A stretch of DNA of 36,521 bases from Lonsdalea quercina subsp. quercina (GTDB taxonomy: Bacteria > Pseudomonadota > Gammaproteobacteria > Enterobacterales > Enterobacteriaceae): positions 23,064 through 59,584 of the forward strand of contig NZ_JIBQ01000017.1 of the NCBI RefSeq assembly GCF_000688695.1, in the 5' to 3' direction. Positions 26,071 through 36,439 of this stretch are shown here, piece by piece; position 1 is the stretch's first letter; each line of letters opens with the position of its first letter. Under the pieces are notes generated by a model. The model did no database searches and was not told where the DNA came from. It saw nothing but the letters and a program-made list of their open reading frames with translations. The translations under genes were made by a program, and so were the position numbers.

Positions 26071-26793
26071 ATGCAGTTTTCGCCCCCGTTGCAGCCCGCA
26101 ACGCTGATTAAACGCTACAAACGCTTTCTGGCTGATGTGGTCACGCCCGCAGGCGACGTCATGACGATCCACTGCCCGAACACCGGCGCGATGACCGGCT
26201 GCGCCACGCCGGGCGATACCGTCTGGTACGCGACCTCCGACAATCCCAAGCGCCGCTACCCCTGCACCTGGGAACTCACCGAGACGCAGGACGGCGATCT
26301 CCTGTGCGTCAATACGCTCCGCGCCAATCAGGTGGTCCGAGAGGCGATACTGGGGCAGAAAATCCCGGAATTGAACAGCTACGACTCGCTGAAAAGCGAG
26401 GTGCGCTATGGCGAAGAGGGCAGCCGCATTGACTTTCTCCTCCAGTCGCCGGGAAAAGCGGACTGCTATGTTGAGGTCAAATCAGTCACATTGTTGCAAC
26501 AAGACTATGGTTATTTCCCTGATGCGGTGACGCTGAGAGGACAAAAACACATCCGTGAACTACAGTACATGGCGGCCAGCGGAGCGCGCGCTGTACTCTT
26601 TTTCGCCGTGATGCATTCCGGCATCACGCGGGTCTCTCCCGCCGGCCACATTGACAGACGTTATGCCGAATTATTATGGCAAGCACAGCAACTAGGGGTT
26701 GAAATTCTCTGCTACGGCACCCATCTTGCTGCGGAAGGGATGACAGTTAATGGCCCGTTACCATTCGATAACATGACAGCGATACGCAAATAG
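26071..26793 (+). CDS. sfsA: Sugar fermentation stimulation protein SfsA
   Basis: A 240-residue protein of the SfsA family, with the N-terminal OB-fold-like part and a C-terminal nuclease-like domain (segments RIDFLLQ and [10 protein letters not shown], whose Asp, Glu and Lys fit a PD-(D/E)XK core). It was named for stimulating maltose use when overproduced in E. coli; its biochemical role is unsettled. It starts five bases after thpR with a weak ribosome binding site, suggesting coupled translation. About 160 bases separate it from dksA. Confidence 0.93.
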   Translation: MQFSPPLQPATLIKRYKRFLADVVTPAGDVMTIHCPNTGAMTGCATPGDTVWYATSDNPKRRYPCTWELTETQDGDLLCVNTLRANQVVREAILGQKIPELNSYDSLKSEVRYGEEGSRIDFLLQSPGKADCYVEVKSVTLLQQDYGYFPDAVTLRGQKHIRELQYMAASGARAVLFFAVMHSGITRVSPAGHIDRRYAELLWQAQQLGVEILCYGTHLAAEGMTVNGPLPFDNMTAIRK

Positions 26794-26954
26794 CGTGATA
26801 CGTTATGTTTACGGATGAATTCAACGCTTCCTCACACTTTATCAGGCCGGTGTCAGGAATGATTGCCAACCCAACGTCCATCTGTTATTTATAGCGGCCT
26901 GTTTTTTCCCCTCGGGGATCGATACTGCGTGTCGTGTTATGTAGGAGAAGCAAC

Positions 26955-27410
26955 ATGCAAGAAGGGCAAAACCGTAAGACATCCTCTCTGAGCATCCTCG
27001 CGATTGCCGGAGTGGAGCCATACCAGGAAAAGCCGGGCGAAGAATACATGAACGACGCTCAGCTGGCGCATTTCAAGCGCATCCTTGATGCATGGCGCAA
27101 CCAGCTGCGTGGCGAAGTTGATCGCACCGTATCACACATGCAGGACGAAGCTGCTAACTTCCCAGACCCCGTTGACCGCGCGGCTCAAGAAGAAGAGTTC
27201 AGCCTGGAACTGCGTAACCGCGATCGCGAACGCAAACTGATCAAGAAGATCTCCAAGACATTGCAAAAAATCGAAGACGAAGACTTCGGGTTCTGCGACT
27301 CTTGTGGGGTCGAGATTGGTATCCGCCGACTGGAAGCCCGTCCGACCGCCGACCTTTGCATCGACTGCAAAACGCTGGCGGAAATACGCGAAAAACAAAT
27401 GGCAGGATAA
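26955..27410 (+). CDS. dksA: RNA polymerase-binding transcription factor DksA
   Basis: A 151-residue factor, the E. coli length. It enters the RNA polymerase secondary channel and, with ppGpp, drives the stringent response. A coiled coil spans about 33-108 with the tip acidic residues D71 and D74 (DPVDRA). The C4 zinc finger uses C114, C117, C135 and C138. AGGAG lies about seven bases before ATG 26955; an in-frame ATG seven codons upstream lacks such a site. It ends in a strong terminator. Confidence 0.97.
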   Translation: MQEGQNRKTSSLSILAIAGVEPYQEKPGEEYMNDAQLAHFKRILDAWRNQLRGEVDRTVSHMQDEAANFPDPVDRAAQEEEFSLELRNRDRERKLIKKISKTLQKIEDEDFGFCDSCGVEIGIRRLEARPTADLCIDCKTLAEIREKQMAG

Positions 27411-27420
27411 TCTATTCCTG

Positions 27421-27451
27421 AACGGGAAGGCTTCGGCCTTCCCGTTTCTTT
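27421..27451 (+). terminator. Rho-independent terminator after dksA
   Basis: An 11-bp perfect stem AACGGGAAGGC (27421-27431) and GCCTTCCCGTT (27436-27446) closed by a TTCG tetraloop and followed by TCTTT. It starts ten bases after the dksA stop. Confidence 0.92.
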
Positions 27452-27487
27452 ATATGACGTCCATCGACATGACGCTCCCGCAGTAGT

Positions 27488-28405
27488 ATGTCCGCATTAC
27501 AGCAAGATAATCATTACGTCGGGCGCTTTGCCCCTTCCCCGTCCGGCGATCTGCATTTTGGTTCCCTGATAGCCGCTCTCGGCAGCTACCTGCAGGCTCG
27601 CGCCTGCGGGGGACGTTGGCTGGTCCGCATCGAAGATATCGATCCTCCTCGAGAAGTCCCCGGCGCCGCCTCGCGCATTCTGCGCCAGCTGGAGCACTAC
27701 GGTCTCCACTGGGATGGCGACATCGTTTACCAGTCTCAGCGCCACGACCGCTACCGCCAGATCCTCGACGGCCTCAAACAACAGGGACGCTGCTACTACT
27801 GCACCTGCACGCGTCGGCGGATACAGCGTCTCGGCGGCCGGTACGACGGCCACTGTCGCACGCTGGCGCACGGACCGGATAACGCCGCGCTGCGGCTGAC
27901 GCAGACCCGCCCGGTCATGCGCTTCCACGACCGCCTGCGCGGCTGGTTGGACGCGGACCCGGCTCTGGCGCGCGAAGACTTCATCATTCATCGCCGTGAT
28001 GGCCTGTTCGCCTATAATTTAGCGGTGGTGGTGGACGATCGCGATCAGGGCGTGACGGAGATCGTCCGCGGGGCGGATCTGATCGAGCCCACCGTGCGAC
28101 AGCTGTCGCTGTTTCGACAACTTGAGTGGGACGCGCCGGACTATATACATCTTCCGCTGGCGCTGGACGCGGCAGGCAAAAAGTTGTCCAAACAAAATCA
28201 TGCCCCGCCGCTGCCCCAGAGCGATCCGCGGCCGACGTTGGCGCAGGCGCTTGCGTTTCTGCGCCAACCCTTGCCGGAAAGCTGGCAGGACCTGACGTTG
28301 CCGGCGCTCCTGAAGTGGGCCGAGACCCACTGGTCGCTCGCGACCATACCAACGGAAGCGGCGATTCCGTTGCCCAAAATCACATCAGCATTCTCAAAGC
28401 GCTGA
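27488..28405 (+). CDS. gluQ: Glutamyl-queuosine tRNA(Asp) synthetase
   Basis: A 305-residue paralogue of the glutamyl-tRNA synthetase catalytic core. It attaches glutamate to queuosine at position 34 of tRNA(Asp). The class I HIGH motif appears as HFGS (23-26) and the KMSKS motif as KLSKQ (in [11 protein letters not shown]). A zinc-binding region carries YYCTCTRRR and DGHC. There is no C-terminal anticodon-binding domain, as expected for this family. The start ATG 27488 has a weak ribosome binding site but aligns with the family. It follows the dksA terminator by about 40 bases. Confidence 0.95.
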   Translation: MSALQQDNHYVGRFAPSPSGDLHFGSLIAALGSYLQARACGGRWLVRIEDIDPPREVPGAASRILRQLEHYGLHWDGDIVYQSQRHDRYRQILDGLKQQGRCYYCTCTRRRIQRLGGRYDGHCRTLAHGPDNAALRLTQTRPVMRFHDRLRGWLDADPALAREDFIIHRRDGLFAYNLAVVVDDRDQGVTEIVRGADLIEPTVRQLSLFRQLEWDAPDYIHLPLALDAAGKKLSKQNHAPPLPQSDPRPTLAQALAFLRQPLPESWQDLTLPALLKWAETHWSLATIPTEAAIPLPKITSAFSKR

Positions 28406-28473
28406 GGGTGAGCTATGATTAGCCGCTATTTTTTGGTTGGGCCGTTCATTTTTCATCATTATCGAGGTGTATT

Positions 28474-29880
28474 ATCTTTACCCGAGTAGCTAATTTTTGT
28501 CGTAAGGTACTGAACCGTGAGAACGAGTCCGGCGCTTCCTCAGCACCGCGCGAGTCCATGACGGTCATTCCGCGTGACCAACATACTATTTCACGCAGTG
28601 ACATTAGCGATAATGCCCTGAAAGTACTTTACCGCCTGAACAAGTCAGGCTATGAGGCTTACCTGGTTGGCGGCGGCGTACGTGATCTGCTGCTAGGCAA
28701 AAAGCCCAAAGATTTCGATATCACGACCAACGCAACGCCGGAACAGGTTCGCAAACTTTTCCGCAACTGCCGTCTGGTCGGACGCCGCTTCCGCCTGGCT
28801 CACGTCATGTTCGGTCCTGAAGTGATCGAAGTCGCTACGTTCCGAGGTCATCACGAACAGCATCAGGAACAGCTGCTGAAAAACACGTCCCAGCAGGGAC
28901 AGAACGGCATGCTGTTGCGCGACAACATTTTCGGCACAATCGAAGAAGACGCCCAACGTCGCGACTTCTCCATTAACAGCCTCTACTACAGCAGCGCGGA
29001 CTTTACCGTGCGCGACTACACCCATGGGCTTAGCGACCTGAATCAGCGCATCATCCGCCTGATCGGCGAGCCGGAAAAACGCTACCGCGAAGATCCGGTG
29101 AGAATGCTGCGCGCCGTGCGTTTCGCCGCCAAGCTGGATATGACCATCAGCCCGGAAACCGCCGAGCCGATCCCGCGTCTGGCCTCGTTGCTGCACGATA
29201 TTCCGCCGGCTCGCCTGTTTGAAGAGTCGCTGAAGCTGCTACAGGCAGGCTACGGCCATCCGACGTATGAACTGCTGTGCGAATACCAGCTGTTCCAACC
29301 GCTGTTCCCGCTGATCAGCCGCAACTTCACCGAAACCGGCGAAACCGCGATGGAGCGGATGATCGTGCAGGTGTTGAAGAACACCGACCAGCGTATTCAG
29401 AACAACATGCGCGTGAACCCGGCATTCCTGTTTGCCGCCATGCTGTGGTATCCGCTGATCGAGCACGCCCAGAAGCTGGCGCAGGAAAGCGGTCTGGCCT
29501 ATTTCGAAGCCTTCGCGCTGGCGATGAACGATGTGCTCGACGAGCAATGCCGTTCGCTCTCCATCCCCAAACGCATTACCTCGCTGATCCGCGATATCTG
29601 GCAGTTGCAGCTGCGCCTGTCTCGCCGTCAGGGAAAACGCGCCTTCAAGCTGATGGAGCACCCCAAATTCCGAGCGGCTTACGACCTGCTGTGCCTGCGC
29701 GCTGAAATCGAACATCAGCCGGAGCTGCAGCGTCTGGCGCAGTGGTGGGGCGAATTCCAGGTAGCTGCGCCGCCGCGGCAGCAGGTCTTACTGAGTTCGC
29801 TGGATGACGGCCCTACGCCGCACCGCCGCTCTCGCCGTCCGCGCAAGCGCCCGGCCGCGCCGCGCCGAGGTCAGCAATAA
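28474..29880 (+). CDS. pcnB: Poly(A) polymerase I, probable AUC start codon
   Basis: Poly(A) polymerase that tags RNA 3' ends for decay and controls ColE1-type plasmid copy number. From the first in-frame ATG (28558) the protein has 440 residues. However, the codons before it read [15 protein letters not shown], the conserved PcnB N-terminus, and no ATG, GTG or TTG occurs between the in-frame stop at 28420 and 28558. GAGGTG (28464-28469) is a fine ribosome binding site placed just before ATC at 28474. Starting there gives 468 residues and puts the catalytic DFD aspartates at 80 and 82, exactly the E. coli numbering. E. coli pcnB is known to start at AUU, which keeps expression low. [19 protein letters not shown] is the nucleotidyltransferase core, and the C-terminus is very basic. 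The stop overlaps the folK start by one base. Confidence 0.9.
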   Translation: MFTRVANFCRKVLNRENESGASSAPRESMTVIPRDQHTISRSDISDNALKVLYRLNKSGYEAYLVGGGVRDLLLGKKPKDFDITTNATPEQVRKLFRNCRLVGRRFRLAHVMFGPEVIEVATFRGHHEQHQEQLLKNTSQQGQNGMLLRDNIFGTIEEDAQRRDFSINSLYYSSADFTVRDYTHGLSDLNQRIIRLIGEPEKRYREDPVRMLRAVRFAAKLDMTISPETAEPIPRLASLLHDIPPARLFEESLKLLQAGYGHPTYELLCEYQLFQPLFPLISRNFTETGETAMERMIVQVLKNTDQRIQNNMRVNPAFLFAAMLWYPLIEHAQKLAQESGLAYFEAFALAMNDVLDEQCRSLSIPKRITSLIRDIWQLQLRLSRRQGKRAFKLMEHPKFRAAYDLLCLRAEIEHQPELQRLAQWWGEFQVAAPPRQQVLLSSLDDGPTPHRRSRRPRKRPAAPRRGQQ

Positions 29881-30374
29881 TGACGTGCGTGTATCTGGCG
29901 CTCGGCAGCAATTTGTCGCAGCCGTTACAACAGGTACATGCCGCGCTGACAGCGCTGGACGCGATCCCTCTCACCCGGCTGGTTCGCTGCTCGCCCTTCT
30001 ACCGCAGCCGCCCGCTGGGTCCGCAAGATCAACCGGACTATCTCAATGCGGTCGCGGAACTTCACACCGAGCTTGAGCCGGAAGCGCTGCTGGATCAGAC
30101 GCAGCGCATCGAGCTGGAACAGGGGCGCGTCCGTAAGGCGCACCGTTGGGGGCCTCGCACGCTGGATCTGGACATCCTGCTGTTCGGCGATAAGGTGATC
30201 AACACTGACCGCCTTATTGTCCCCCACTACGATATGAAAAACCGCGAATTCATGCTCTACCCTCTGGCCGATATTGCCCCGACGCTGATTTTCCCCGACG
30301 GTGAAGCCCTGGCCGATCGCCTGGCGCTGGTACCGCCCAACGGGCTGACCCTGTGGGATCACCCAGCGCGATAA
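29880..30374 (+). CDS. folK: Hydroxymethyldihydropterin pyrophosphokinase
   Basis: A 164-residue enzyme of folate synthesis that transfers pyrophosphate from ATP to 6-hydroxymethyl-dihydropterin. The signature [15 protein letters not shown] (about 92-106) holds the metal-binding aspartates, and the N-terminus VYLALGSNL is typical. It is translated through a one-base overlap with pcnB (TAATG), so it depends on the low pcnB translation or on its own coupling. Confidence 0.96.
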   Translation: MTCVYLALGSNLSQPLQQVHAALTALDAIPLTRLVRCSPFYRSRPLGPQDQPDYLNAVAELHTELEPEALLDQTQRIELEQGRVRKAHRWGPRTLDLDILLFGDKVINTDRLIVPHYDMKNREFMLYPLADIAPTLIFPDGEALADRLALVPPNGLTLWDHPAR

Positions 30375-30465
30375 CCGCAGCCGTAAAGCTGCCCGCCGCT
30401 TTGCCATTTCCAGTAGAATATCGCCGCCCCTTTTCACGTCCTCATTTTTATTCAGGAAGGCAGCC

Positions 30466-31260
30466 ATGAAACCAACGACCCTCACCCATCTTCGCCAGTG
30501 GAAACAGGCCCGCAAAAAGTTCGCCACCATCACCGCCTATGACGCCAGCTTTGCCCGTCAGTTCTATGAACAGGGTATCAAAGTCATGTTGGTGGGTGAC
30601 TCCTTAGGGATGACCGTGCAGGGAAACGACTCGACGATCCCCGTGACGCTTGAAGATATGGTCTATCATACCCGTTGTGTCCGACGCGGCGCGCCGCTGT
30701 GTCTGCTGCTCTCCGACATTCCGTTTATGGGCTGCGCCACGCCGGAGCAAGCCTGTCAGCAAGCGGCCGAATTGATGCGAGCAGGCGCCAACATGGTGAA
30801 AATCGAGGGCGGCAGCTGGCTGGTGCCTACTGTACAGAAGCTGACAGAACGCGCCGTACCGGTGTGCGGCCATCTGGGCCTGACGCCGCAGTCGGTCAAT
30901 ATCTTCGGCGGCTATAAGGTGCAAGGCCGTGGTGATACCGCCGCGGAGCAGCTGTTGGAAGACGCGATTGCGCTGGAGCGAGCCGGCGCGCAACTGATGG
31001 TGCTGGAGTGCGTACCGGTCGAGCTGGCCCAGCGCATCACCGACGCGCTGACGATCCCGGTGATCGGCATCGGCGCAGGCAACGTGACTGACGGACAAAT
31101 ACTGGTGATGCACGACGCACTGGGTATCAGCGGCGAGCAGACGCCAAGCTTTGCCAAAAACTTTTTGGCCCTGGCGGAAGACATCCCCTCGGCCATTCGT
31201 CTTTACGTGCAGGAAGTAGAGCAGGGACTGTACCCTGACGACCAGCACGCCTTTCACTAA
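30466..31260 (+). CDS. panB: 3-methyl-2-oxobutanoate hydroxymethyltransferase
   Basis: First committed step of pantothenate synthesis: ketoisovalerate plus methylene-tetrahydrofolate gives ketopantoate. It has 264 residues (E. coli 264), TIM-barrel fold. Conserved segments are [19 protein letters not shown] (Mg-binding Asp), MVKIEGG and [17 protein letters not shown] precedes ATG 30466. It heads panB-panC-panD, with the promoter probably in the 91 bases after folK. Confidence 0.97.
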   Translation: MKPTTLTHLRQWKQARKKFATITAYDASFARQFYEQGIKVMLVGDSLGMTVQGNDSTIPVTLEDMVYHTRCVRRGAPLCLLLSDIPFMGCATPEQACQQAAELMRAGANMVKIEGGSWLVPTVQKLTERAVPVCGHLGLTPQSVNIFGGYKVQGRGDTAAEQLLEDAIALERAGAQLMVLECVPVELAQRITDALTIPVIGIGAGNVTDGQILVMHDALGISGEQTPSFAKNFLALAEDIPSAIRLYVQEVEQGLYPDDQHAFH

Positions 31261-31275
31261 CGCAGGAGAAGCGGA

Positions 31276-32130
31276 GTGTTAATTATTGAAACGCCCCTTT
31301 TGCTAAGGCGCGAAGTCCGGCGCTGGCAGCAAGAAGGGAAGAGAGTGGCGTTGGTCCCCACAATGGGGAATCTGCATGACGGTCATATGGCGCTGGTTGA
31401 CGCCGCCAAAGCGAGCGCCGATATCGTCATCGTGAGTATCTTCGTCAATCCGATGCAGTTTGAACGCGCGGACGATCTGGATCGCTATCCGCGCACGCTG
31501 CAAGAAGACTGCGAACGCCTGACCCAACGCGGAGCCGATCTGGTCTTCGCACCGGCCGCGCAGGACATCTATCCCGCCGGGCTCGATCAGCAGACTTTTG
31601 TCGAAGTCCCCGGTCTGTCGCAGATGCTGGAGGGCGCCAGCCGTCCCGGCCATTTCCGCGGCGTCGCTACGGTGGTCAGCAAGCTGTTTAATCTGGTACA
31701 GCCGGATGTCGCCTGCTTCGGCGAAAAGGATTATCAGCAGTTGGCGCTGATTCGTCGGATGGTGGCGGATATGGGATACGACATCAGCATCGTGGGCGTC
31801 CCGATTGTCCGGGCGAAAGACGGCCTGGCGCTCAGCTCCCGTAACGGCTACCTTACGCCTGAAGAGCGCAAGCTGGCGCCTCAGCTGCCGCGCATTATGC
31901 ACACCATCGCGGAAGAACTGGCCACTGGCAATCGGCAGATTGACGAAATTCTGGGGCGAGCGGAAGAGGCTCTGCGCAATGCGGGCTTTACGCCGGATGA
32001 ACTGTTTATCCGCGATGCGGACTCGCTGGAACCGCTGACGACAGACAGCGCGCGCGGCGTCATTCTCATGGCTGCGTGGCTCGGAAAAGCGCGGCTTATC
32101 GACAACCTGCAGGTGGATCTCACCGCATAA
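31276..32130 (+). CDS. panC: Pantothenate synthetase, GTG start
   Basis: ATP-dependent condensation of pantoate with beta-alanine. It has 284 residues with the HIGH-like [10 protein letters not shown] (28-37) and the ALSSRNGYL segment that closes the active site. The start is GTG 31276 (the sequence reads GTG TTA ATT ATT GAA), supported by AGGAG about eight bases upstream and by identity to the family N-terminus (LIIET). It begins 15 bases after the panB stop. Confidence 0.96.
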   Translation: MLIIETPLLLRREVRRWQQEGKRVALVPTMGNLHDGHMALVDAAKASADIVIVSIFVNPMQFERADDLDRYPRTLQEDCERLTQRGADLVFAPAAQDIYPAGLDQQTFVEVPGLSQMLEGASRPGHFRGVATVVSKLFNLVQPDVACFGEKDYQQLALIRRMVADMGYDISIVGVPIVRAKDGLALSSRNGYLTPEERKLAPQLPRIMHTIAEELATGNRQIDEILGRAEEALRNAGFTPDELFIRDADSLEPLTTDSARGVILMAAWLGKARLIDNLQVDLTA

Positions 32131-32149
32131 TCAACACCCGGTATCGCTA

Positions 32150-32530
32150 ATGATAAGAACTATGCTGCAAGGCAAACTACACCGGGTCAAAGTGACCCAA
32201 GCGGACTTACACTACGAAGGCTCTTGCGCCATCGACCTCGACTTCATGGATGCCGCAGGCATTTTGGAATACGAGGCCATCGATCTGTACAACGTGGATA
32301 ACGGCCAGCGGTTTTCCACTTACGCTATCGCCGCCGAACGCGGATCGCGCATCATTTCCGTGAACGGCGCGGCCGCACGCTGCGCCTGCGTCGGTGACCG
32401 TATGATCATCTGCTCCTACGTGCAAATGTCAGACGAACAGGCCCGCGATCATCACCCCAAAGTCGCCTATTTCAACGACGACAATGAACTCCAGCGCACC
32501 GCCAAAGCCATTCCGGTGCAGTTAGCTTGA
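32150..32530 (+). CDS. panD: Aspartate 1-decarboxylase proenzyme
   Basis: Makes beta-alanine for pantothenate. It has 126 residues as in E. coli. The self-cleavage site G24-S25 (YEGSCAID) yields the catalytic pyruvoyl group. Conserved Y58 lies in the [11 protein letters not shown] segment. The gene lies 19 bases after panC. In E. coli panD lies apart from panBC; here the three genes are adjacent, as in many other enterobacteria. Confidence 0.97.
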   Translation: MIRTMLQGKLHRVKVTQADLHYEGSCAIDLDFMDAAGILEYEAIDLYNVDNGQRFSTYAIAAERGSRIISVNGAAARCACVGDRMIICSYVQMSDEQARDHHPKVAYFNDDNELQRTAKAIPVQLA

Positions 32531-32537
32531 TCCCCTG

Positions 32538-32566
32538 CGGCGTCGCGTCTGCGGCGCCGTTTCTCC
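32538..32566 (+). terminator. Terminator after panBCD
   Basis: CGGCGTCGC (32538-32546), loop GTCT, GCGGCGCCG (32551-32559), with one wobble pair, followed by TTTCTCC. It lies in the 49 bases between convergent panD and yadE. Confidence 0.65.
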
Positions 32567-32579
32567 TCCGAAGAGTTCG

Positions 32580-33827
32580 CTAGTTAGCCAGCCGCGCCGC
32601 CATCGTTTCAATAGAGTCTGTACGCAGCAGAAACAGTCTTTTCAGGGTGAACGGATTATCCCCCGGCAGCACTTTTCCCTGTTGCGTCGTCAACGCCATA
32701 TGAAAACCCGCGGCCTTCGCCGCCTGAACCGCCGTCGGGGAGTAGCCGCCGAACGGATAGGACAGATACCACACCTGAGCGTTAAACGGCGACAGCGCGC
32801 GCCGCGTATGCTCGAAATCCAGCTCGATATTGTGCAGTGTTCGACTAAATAAAACCGGGCGACGCGCAGGACCCAGTCGATGCAGAAAATGGGTATGTGA
32901 CTGGAAGTCGAACACATCGGCAATCTGCTGGAGTTCTCCGCTGCTCATAAACTGCAGCGAGTTCGGATCCCACGGCTGCGGATGCGCTTTGATGCGTGAG
33001 GTGATGATGAAGGCGGTGGCATGAAAGCCATACTGTTTCAGTATCGGATAAGCGTAACGACAGACGGACTTGAGACCGTCATCAAACGTCAGCACTACCG
33101 CCCTGCCCGGCAAATTGATGCGGTTGTGCAGGTAATCTTCCAGTTGATACAACGAAAGCGTCGTGTAACCGGCCTCTTTCAGATAGGCCATCTGGCGGTT
33201 GAACGCGTCATCGGACGTCGTCGTCGACGTGTGCAGAAAATGCGTATTTTCGACGTCGGTCAGCAGAGAGTGATAGGTCAGCACCGGAATACCGTGGTCC
33301 TGTTCACTGTCTTGCGCCCTGATGAACGCAGGCCTGTCGCCCAGGGTAATTTCATACCAAAGGTGATTGAACCGATCGTGGCTTAGACCGGCGATAGGAT
33401 AGCGCAGGTTGCCCGCCATCACGCCCATCATCGGGCTATCGTCATCCGGCGCCGTGTAGAGCGTCACCGGTCGCGGCGTGATGAGATTTCGACGAGGGCA
33501 AGGCGTCATCGGATGAAGTTGCGCCGGAGGGCCGTCGAGCGGCGCGCCGAGCGCGTGCTTATCAATGAAACCGGTGCCGAACCCGAAGTTCAGCGCATCA
33601 CGCTCTTCCGAGCCGGGACGCACCCGGACCACCTCGCCGCGTTTGATGGAGGCGACGATTTTCACGCTATCGCCAACCGAGGCGTAGACGTCGCTGTCGC
33701 GGATGAGCGTTCGGTATTCGCAAGTGGGGTCGGCGTACTGCGATAAGGCTCGGGCTCCGGTCAGCAACGCAAGGAGCGCTATGCCGACGCCGAGCGCCGC
33801 AACGGCCGTCTTGGATTGAACGAGCAT
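32580..33827 (-). CDS. yadE: Polysaccharide deacetylase family protein (YadE-like)
   Basis: A 415-residue exported or membrane-anchored protein with an N-terminal hydrophobic segment (about 7-24), an SH3-like region (about 40-170) and a C-terminal NodB-type deacetylase domain (about 180-400). NodB motifs: TFDDG at 247-251 (metal Asp and catalytic Asp), SHTH at 310-313 (metal His) and YPFGGYS near 354. The substrate is unknown; in E. coli YadE is likewise uncharacterised. Monocistronic by position, convergent with panD. A probable terminator of yadH lies just upstream of it. Confidence 0.88.
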   Translation of the reverse strand: MLVQSKTAVAALGVGIALLALLTGARALSQYADPTCEYRTLIRDSDVYASVGDSVKIVASIKRGEVVRVRPGSEERDALNFGFGTGFIDKHALGAPLDGPPAQLHPMTPCPRRNLITPRPVTLYTAPDDDSPMMGVMAGNLRYPIAGLSHDRFNHLWYEITLGDRPAFIRAQDSEQDHGIPVLTYHSLLTDVENTHFLHTSTTTSDDAFNRQMAYLKEAGYTTLSLYQLEDYLHNRINLPGRAVVLTFDDGLKSVCRYAYPILKQYGFHATAFIITSRIKAHPQPWDPNSLQFMSSGELQQIADVFDFQSHTHFLHRLGPARRPVLFSRTLHNIELDFEHTRRALSPFNAQVWYLSYPFGGYSPTAVQAAKAAGFHMALTTQQGKVLPGDNPFTLKRLFLLRTDSIETMAARLAN

Positions 33828-33855
33828 AGAGAATTGACTTATTGATGCCGATAGT

Positions 33856-33878
33856 AAAAACGCCTCCCGAAGGAGGCG
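33856..33878 (-). terminator. Terminator after yadH
   Basis: CGCCTCC (33861-33867), loop CGAA, GGAGGCG (33872-33878). On the minus strand it is followed by TTTTT (33860-33856). It starts seven bases past the yadH stop. Confidence 0.85.
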
Positions 33879-33884
33879 AACACA

Positions 33885-34655
33885 TTAGCCGCGCAGGCCG
33901 CGTCCCCGCTGGATGAGCCACCACGCCAGCACGTAAAAGACGACGATGAAGCTCACCAGCACGCCCAGCGTCAACGTCAGTGAGACATCGTTGATCCCCA
34001 GGAAGCCGTAGCGAAAACCACTGATCATGTACACGATCGGATTCAGCTGAGAGACCGACTGCCAGAATGGCGGCAGCAGCGTGAGCGAGTAAAAGACCCC
34101 GCCGAGGTAGGTCAACGGCGTCAGCACAAAGGTAGGGATCAAGCTGATGTCGTCAAAGGTTTTGGCAAACACCGCGTTCAACAGACCGGCCAGCGAAAAC
34201 AGCATCGCCGTCAGTAAGAGCGTCACCACAATCATCCACCACGCATGCACATGCAGCGGCACGAAGAACAGCGACACGGCGGTCACCAAAATCCCCACGC
34301 AGATCCCGCGCGCCATCCCGCCGCCGATATAGCCGGCGATGATGATATGCGTCGGCACCGGCGCAACCAGCAGTTCTTCGATGTTGCGCTGGAATTTAGC
34401 GCTGAAGAACGACGACGCGACGTTGGCGTAGGCGTTCGTAATAACCGACATCATAATGAGGCCGGGTACGATGAACTGCATATAGGTGAAGCCATGCATT
34501 TCGCCGATACGCGAGCCGATCAGGTTGCCGAAAATAATGAAGTAGAGCGTCATGGTGATGACCGGCGGCACCAGCGTTTGCACCCAGATGCGGGCGAAAC
34601 GATTGACTTCTTTCGTCCAGATACTCTGCAACGCGACCCAATACAACCTGCTCAT
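33885..34655 (-). CDS. yadH: ABC-2 type transporter permease YadH
   Basis: A 256-residue inner-membrane permease with six hydrophobic segments and the ABC-2 motif near the end (LTPLTYLGGVFYSLTLLPPFW). It forms an exporter with the ATPase YadG; the substrate is not known. The start overlaps the yadG stop by four bases (ATGA) and has GAGGAG upstream, so translation is coupled. Confidence 0.92.
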   Translation of the reverse strand: MSRLYWVALQSIWTKEVNRFARIWVQTLVPPVITMTLYFIIFGNLIGSRIGEMHGFTYMQFIVPGLIMMSVITNAYANVASSFFSAKFQRNIEELLVAPVPTHIIIAGYIGGGMARGICVGILVTAVSLFFVPLHVHAWWMIVVTLLLTAMLFSLAGLLNAVFAKTFDDISLIPTFVLTPLTYLGGVFYSLTLLPPFWQSVSQLNPIVYMISGFRYGFLGINDVSLTLTLGVLVSFIVVFYVLAWWLIQRGRGLRG

Positions 34656-35590
34656 GCTTTCTCCTCGTTGGCATATTCTCCATGATGGTTAACCAGATTA
34701 ACGAACAGCTCTTCCAGCCGGTTAGCCTTGTTACGCATACTCAAAATTTGGACGCCCTGCGCGCTCAGTTGGCTGAACACGCCGTTCAGGCCCTGATCCC
34801 GCTTCACGTCGACCTCCAGCGTCGTCGTGTCCACCAGCCGATGGGGGTAGCCTTCCAGGCGCGGCAAGGCGCTTTTAGATGCCAGATCGAGAATGAACGT
34901 TTCCGACTGCACTTTGGAGAGCAGCTGCTTCATCGAGGTGTTTTCCACCAGCAGGCCGTTCTGGATGATGCCGATGTTGCGGCACAGCATTTCCGCTTCT
35001 TCAAGATAATGCGTAGTGAGAATGATGGTGGTGCCCTGCGCGTTCAGCTCCTTCAGAAACCCCCACATGGACCGGCGCAGCTCGATATCCACCCCGGCCG
35101 TCGGTTCGTCAAGGATCAGCAGTTTGGGTTGGTGCATCAGGGCGCGGGCGATCATCAAACGCCGCTTCATGCCCCCCGACAGCATGCGCGCACGTTCGTT
35201 GCGTTTTCCCCAGAGATCGAGCTGATTAAGGTATTTTTCGGCGCGTTGCTGCGCCGTTTTACGATCGACGCCGTAGTAACCCGCCTGATGCGTCACAATC
35301 TGATGGACCGTTTCAAACGGGTTGAAGTTGAATTCCTGCGGCACCAGACCCAGCTGGCGCTTGGCGTTGACGATGTCCTGATCGATGTCGTAACCAAAGA
35401 CGTTAACTTTGCCCGAGGTCTTGTTTACCAGTGAGCTGATGATGCCGATGGTGGTAGATTTCCCCGCGCCGTTCGGGCCCAGCAGCGCATAAAAGTCGCC
35501 GGCCTCCACCTGTAAATCGATCCCTCGCAGCGCTTTGACTCCTCCTGGGTAAGTTTTGCTTAATTTCGCTAGTTCCAGTGCATACGTCAT
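34652..35590 (-). CDS. yadG: ABC transporter ATPase YadG
   Basis: A 312-residue ABC ATPase of the export type. Walker A GPNGAGKST at 38-46, signature LSGGM at 137-141, Walker B LLILDEP at 157-163, and the H-loop in ILTTHYLEEAE. It pairs with YadH. It is divergent from can across 112 bases. Confidence 0.93.
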   Translation of the reverse strand: MTYALELAKLSKTYPGGVKALRGIDLQVEAGDFYALLGPNGAGKSTTIGIISSLVNKTSGKVNVFGYDIDQDIVNAKRQLGLVPQEFNFNPFETVHQIVTHQAGYYGVDRKTAQQRAEKYLNQLDLWGKRNERARMLSGGMKRRLMIARALMHQPKLLILDEPTAGVDIELRRSMWGFLKELNAQGTTIILTTHYLEEAEMLCRNIGIIQNGLLVENTSMKQLLSKVQSETFILDLASKSALPRLEGYPHRLVDTTTLEVDVKRDQGLNGVFSQLSAQGVQILSMRNKANRLEELFVNLVNHHGEYANEEKA

Positions 35591-35702
35591 AAGAAAATGG
35601 ATGCCTTATTGTCAGTGTGTACGTCAGTTTTCAATGTTAAAACCCCAGTGATTGCTCTATATTAACTCCACTGCCATTTGTTGTTACAGGTCATTTACTT
35701 TC

Positions 35703-36362
35703 ATGAAAACAATCGAAACGCTCATCGCTAATAACCAGAATTGGTCCGAAAAGATGGTGAAGGAAGATCCGGGTTATTTTGAACGATTAGCTCAGGCGCA
35801 GCGCCCGCGTTTTCTATGGATTGGATGTTCGGACAGTCGGGTTCCCGCGGAGAGCCTGACCAGCCTGGAGCCGGGAGAGCTCTTTGTTCACCGCAACGTC
35901 GCCAACCTGGTGATCCATACCGATTTGAACTGCCTGTCGGTCGTGCAGTATGCGGTCGAAGTGTTAGAAGTCGAACACATCATCATCTGCGGTCACTATG
36001 GCTGCGGCGGCGTGCAGGCGGCGGTGGAAAACCCCGAACTGGGGCTGATTAATAACTGGCTGCTGCACATCCGCGATCTGTGGTACAAGCATAGCTCTCT
36101 GCTGGGAGAATTGCCTCCCGAAGAGCGCTTCAACAAACTGTGTGAACTCAACGTGGTAGAGCAGGTGTATAACCTCGGCCACTCCACCATCATGCAGTCC
36201 GCCTGGAAAAGGGGCCAGAAGGTGATGATCCACGGCTGGGTCTACGGCATTCAGGACGGCCGACTGAGCGATCTGGAAGTCACCGCCACCAGCCGCGAAT
36301 CGCTGGAACAGCGCTATCGCCGGACGATGTCTTCACTGCTGTCATCGACCCGGGCAGACTAG
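35703..36362 (+). CDS. can: Beta-class carbonic anhydrase (Can)
   Basis: Interconverts CO2 and bicarbonate; needed for growth in air because it supplies bicarbonate to carboxylases. It has 219 residues (E. coli 220). Zinc ligands C42, D44 (WIGCSDSR), H98 and C101 (CGHYGCGG) are all present. ATG 35703 matches the family N-terminus MKTIETLI; the open frame extends 17 codons upstream without homology. It ends in a terminator shared with hpt. Confidence 0.96.
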   Translation: MKTIETLIANNQNWSEKMVKEDPGYFERLAQAQRPRFLWIGCSDSRVPAESLTSLEPGELFVHRNVANLVIHTDLNCLSVVQYAVEVLEVEHIIICGHYGCGGVQAAVENPELGLINNWLLHIRDLWYKHSSLLGELPPEERFNKLCELNVVEQVYNLGHSTIMQSAWKRGQKVMIHGWVYGIQDGRLSDLEVTATSRESLEQRYRRTMSSLLSSTRAD

Positions 36363-36370
36363 TCGAAATA

Positions 36371-36409
36371 AAAAGCCGCGCTCAACGATCGCCGTTGGCG
36401 CGGCTTTTT
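36371..36409. terminator. Bidirectional terminator between can and hpt
   Basis: AAAAGCCGCGCTCAACG (36371-36387) and its near-exact inverse (36393-36409) form a long stem with one internal mismatch and a five-base loop. T-runs are provided on both strands. Confidence 0.9.
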
Positions 36410-36439
36410 TATTCTTTCCCTCAAGCAAGCGCGAGAAGC

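Noticed and set aside
26863-26891. TTGCCA and TATTTA as a dksA promoter
   Set aside because: Spacing is right, but the -10 matches only three of six positions, too weak to call.
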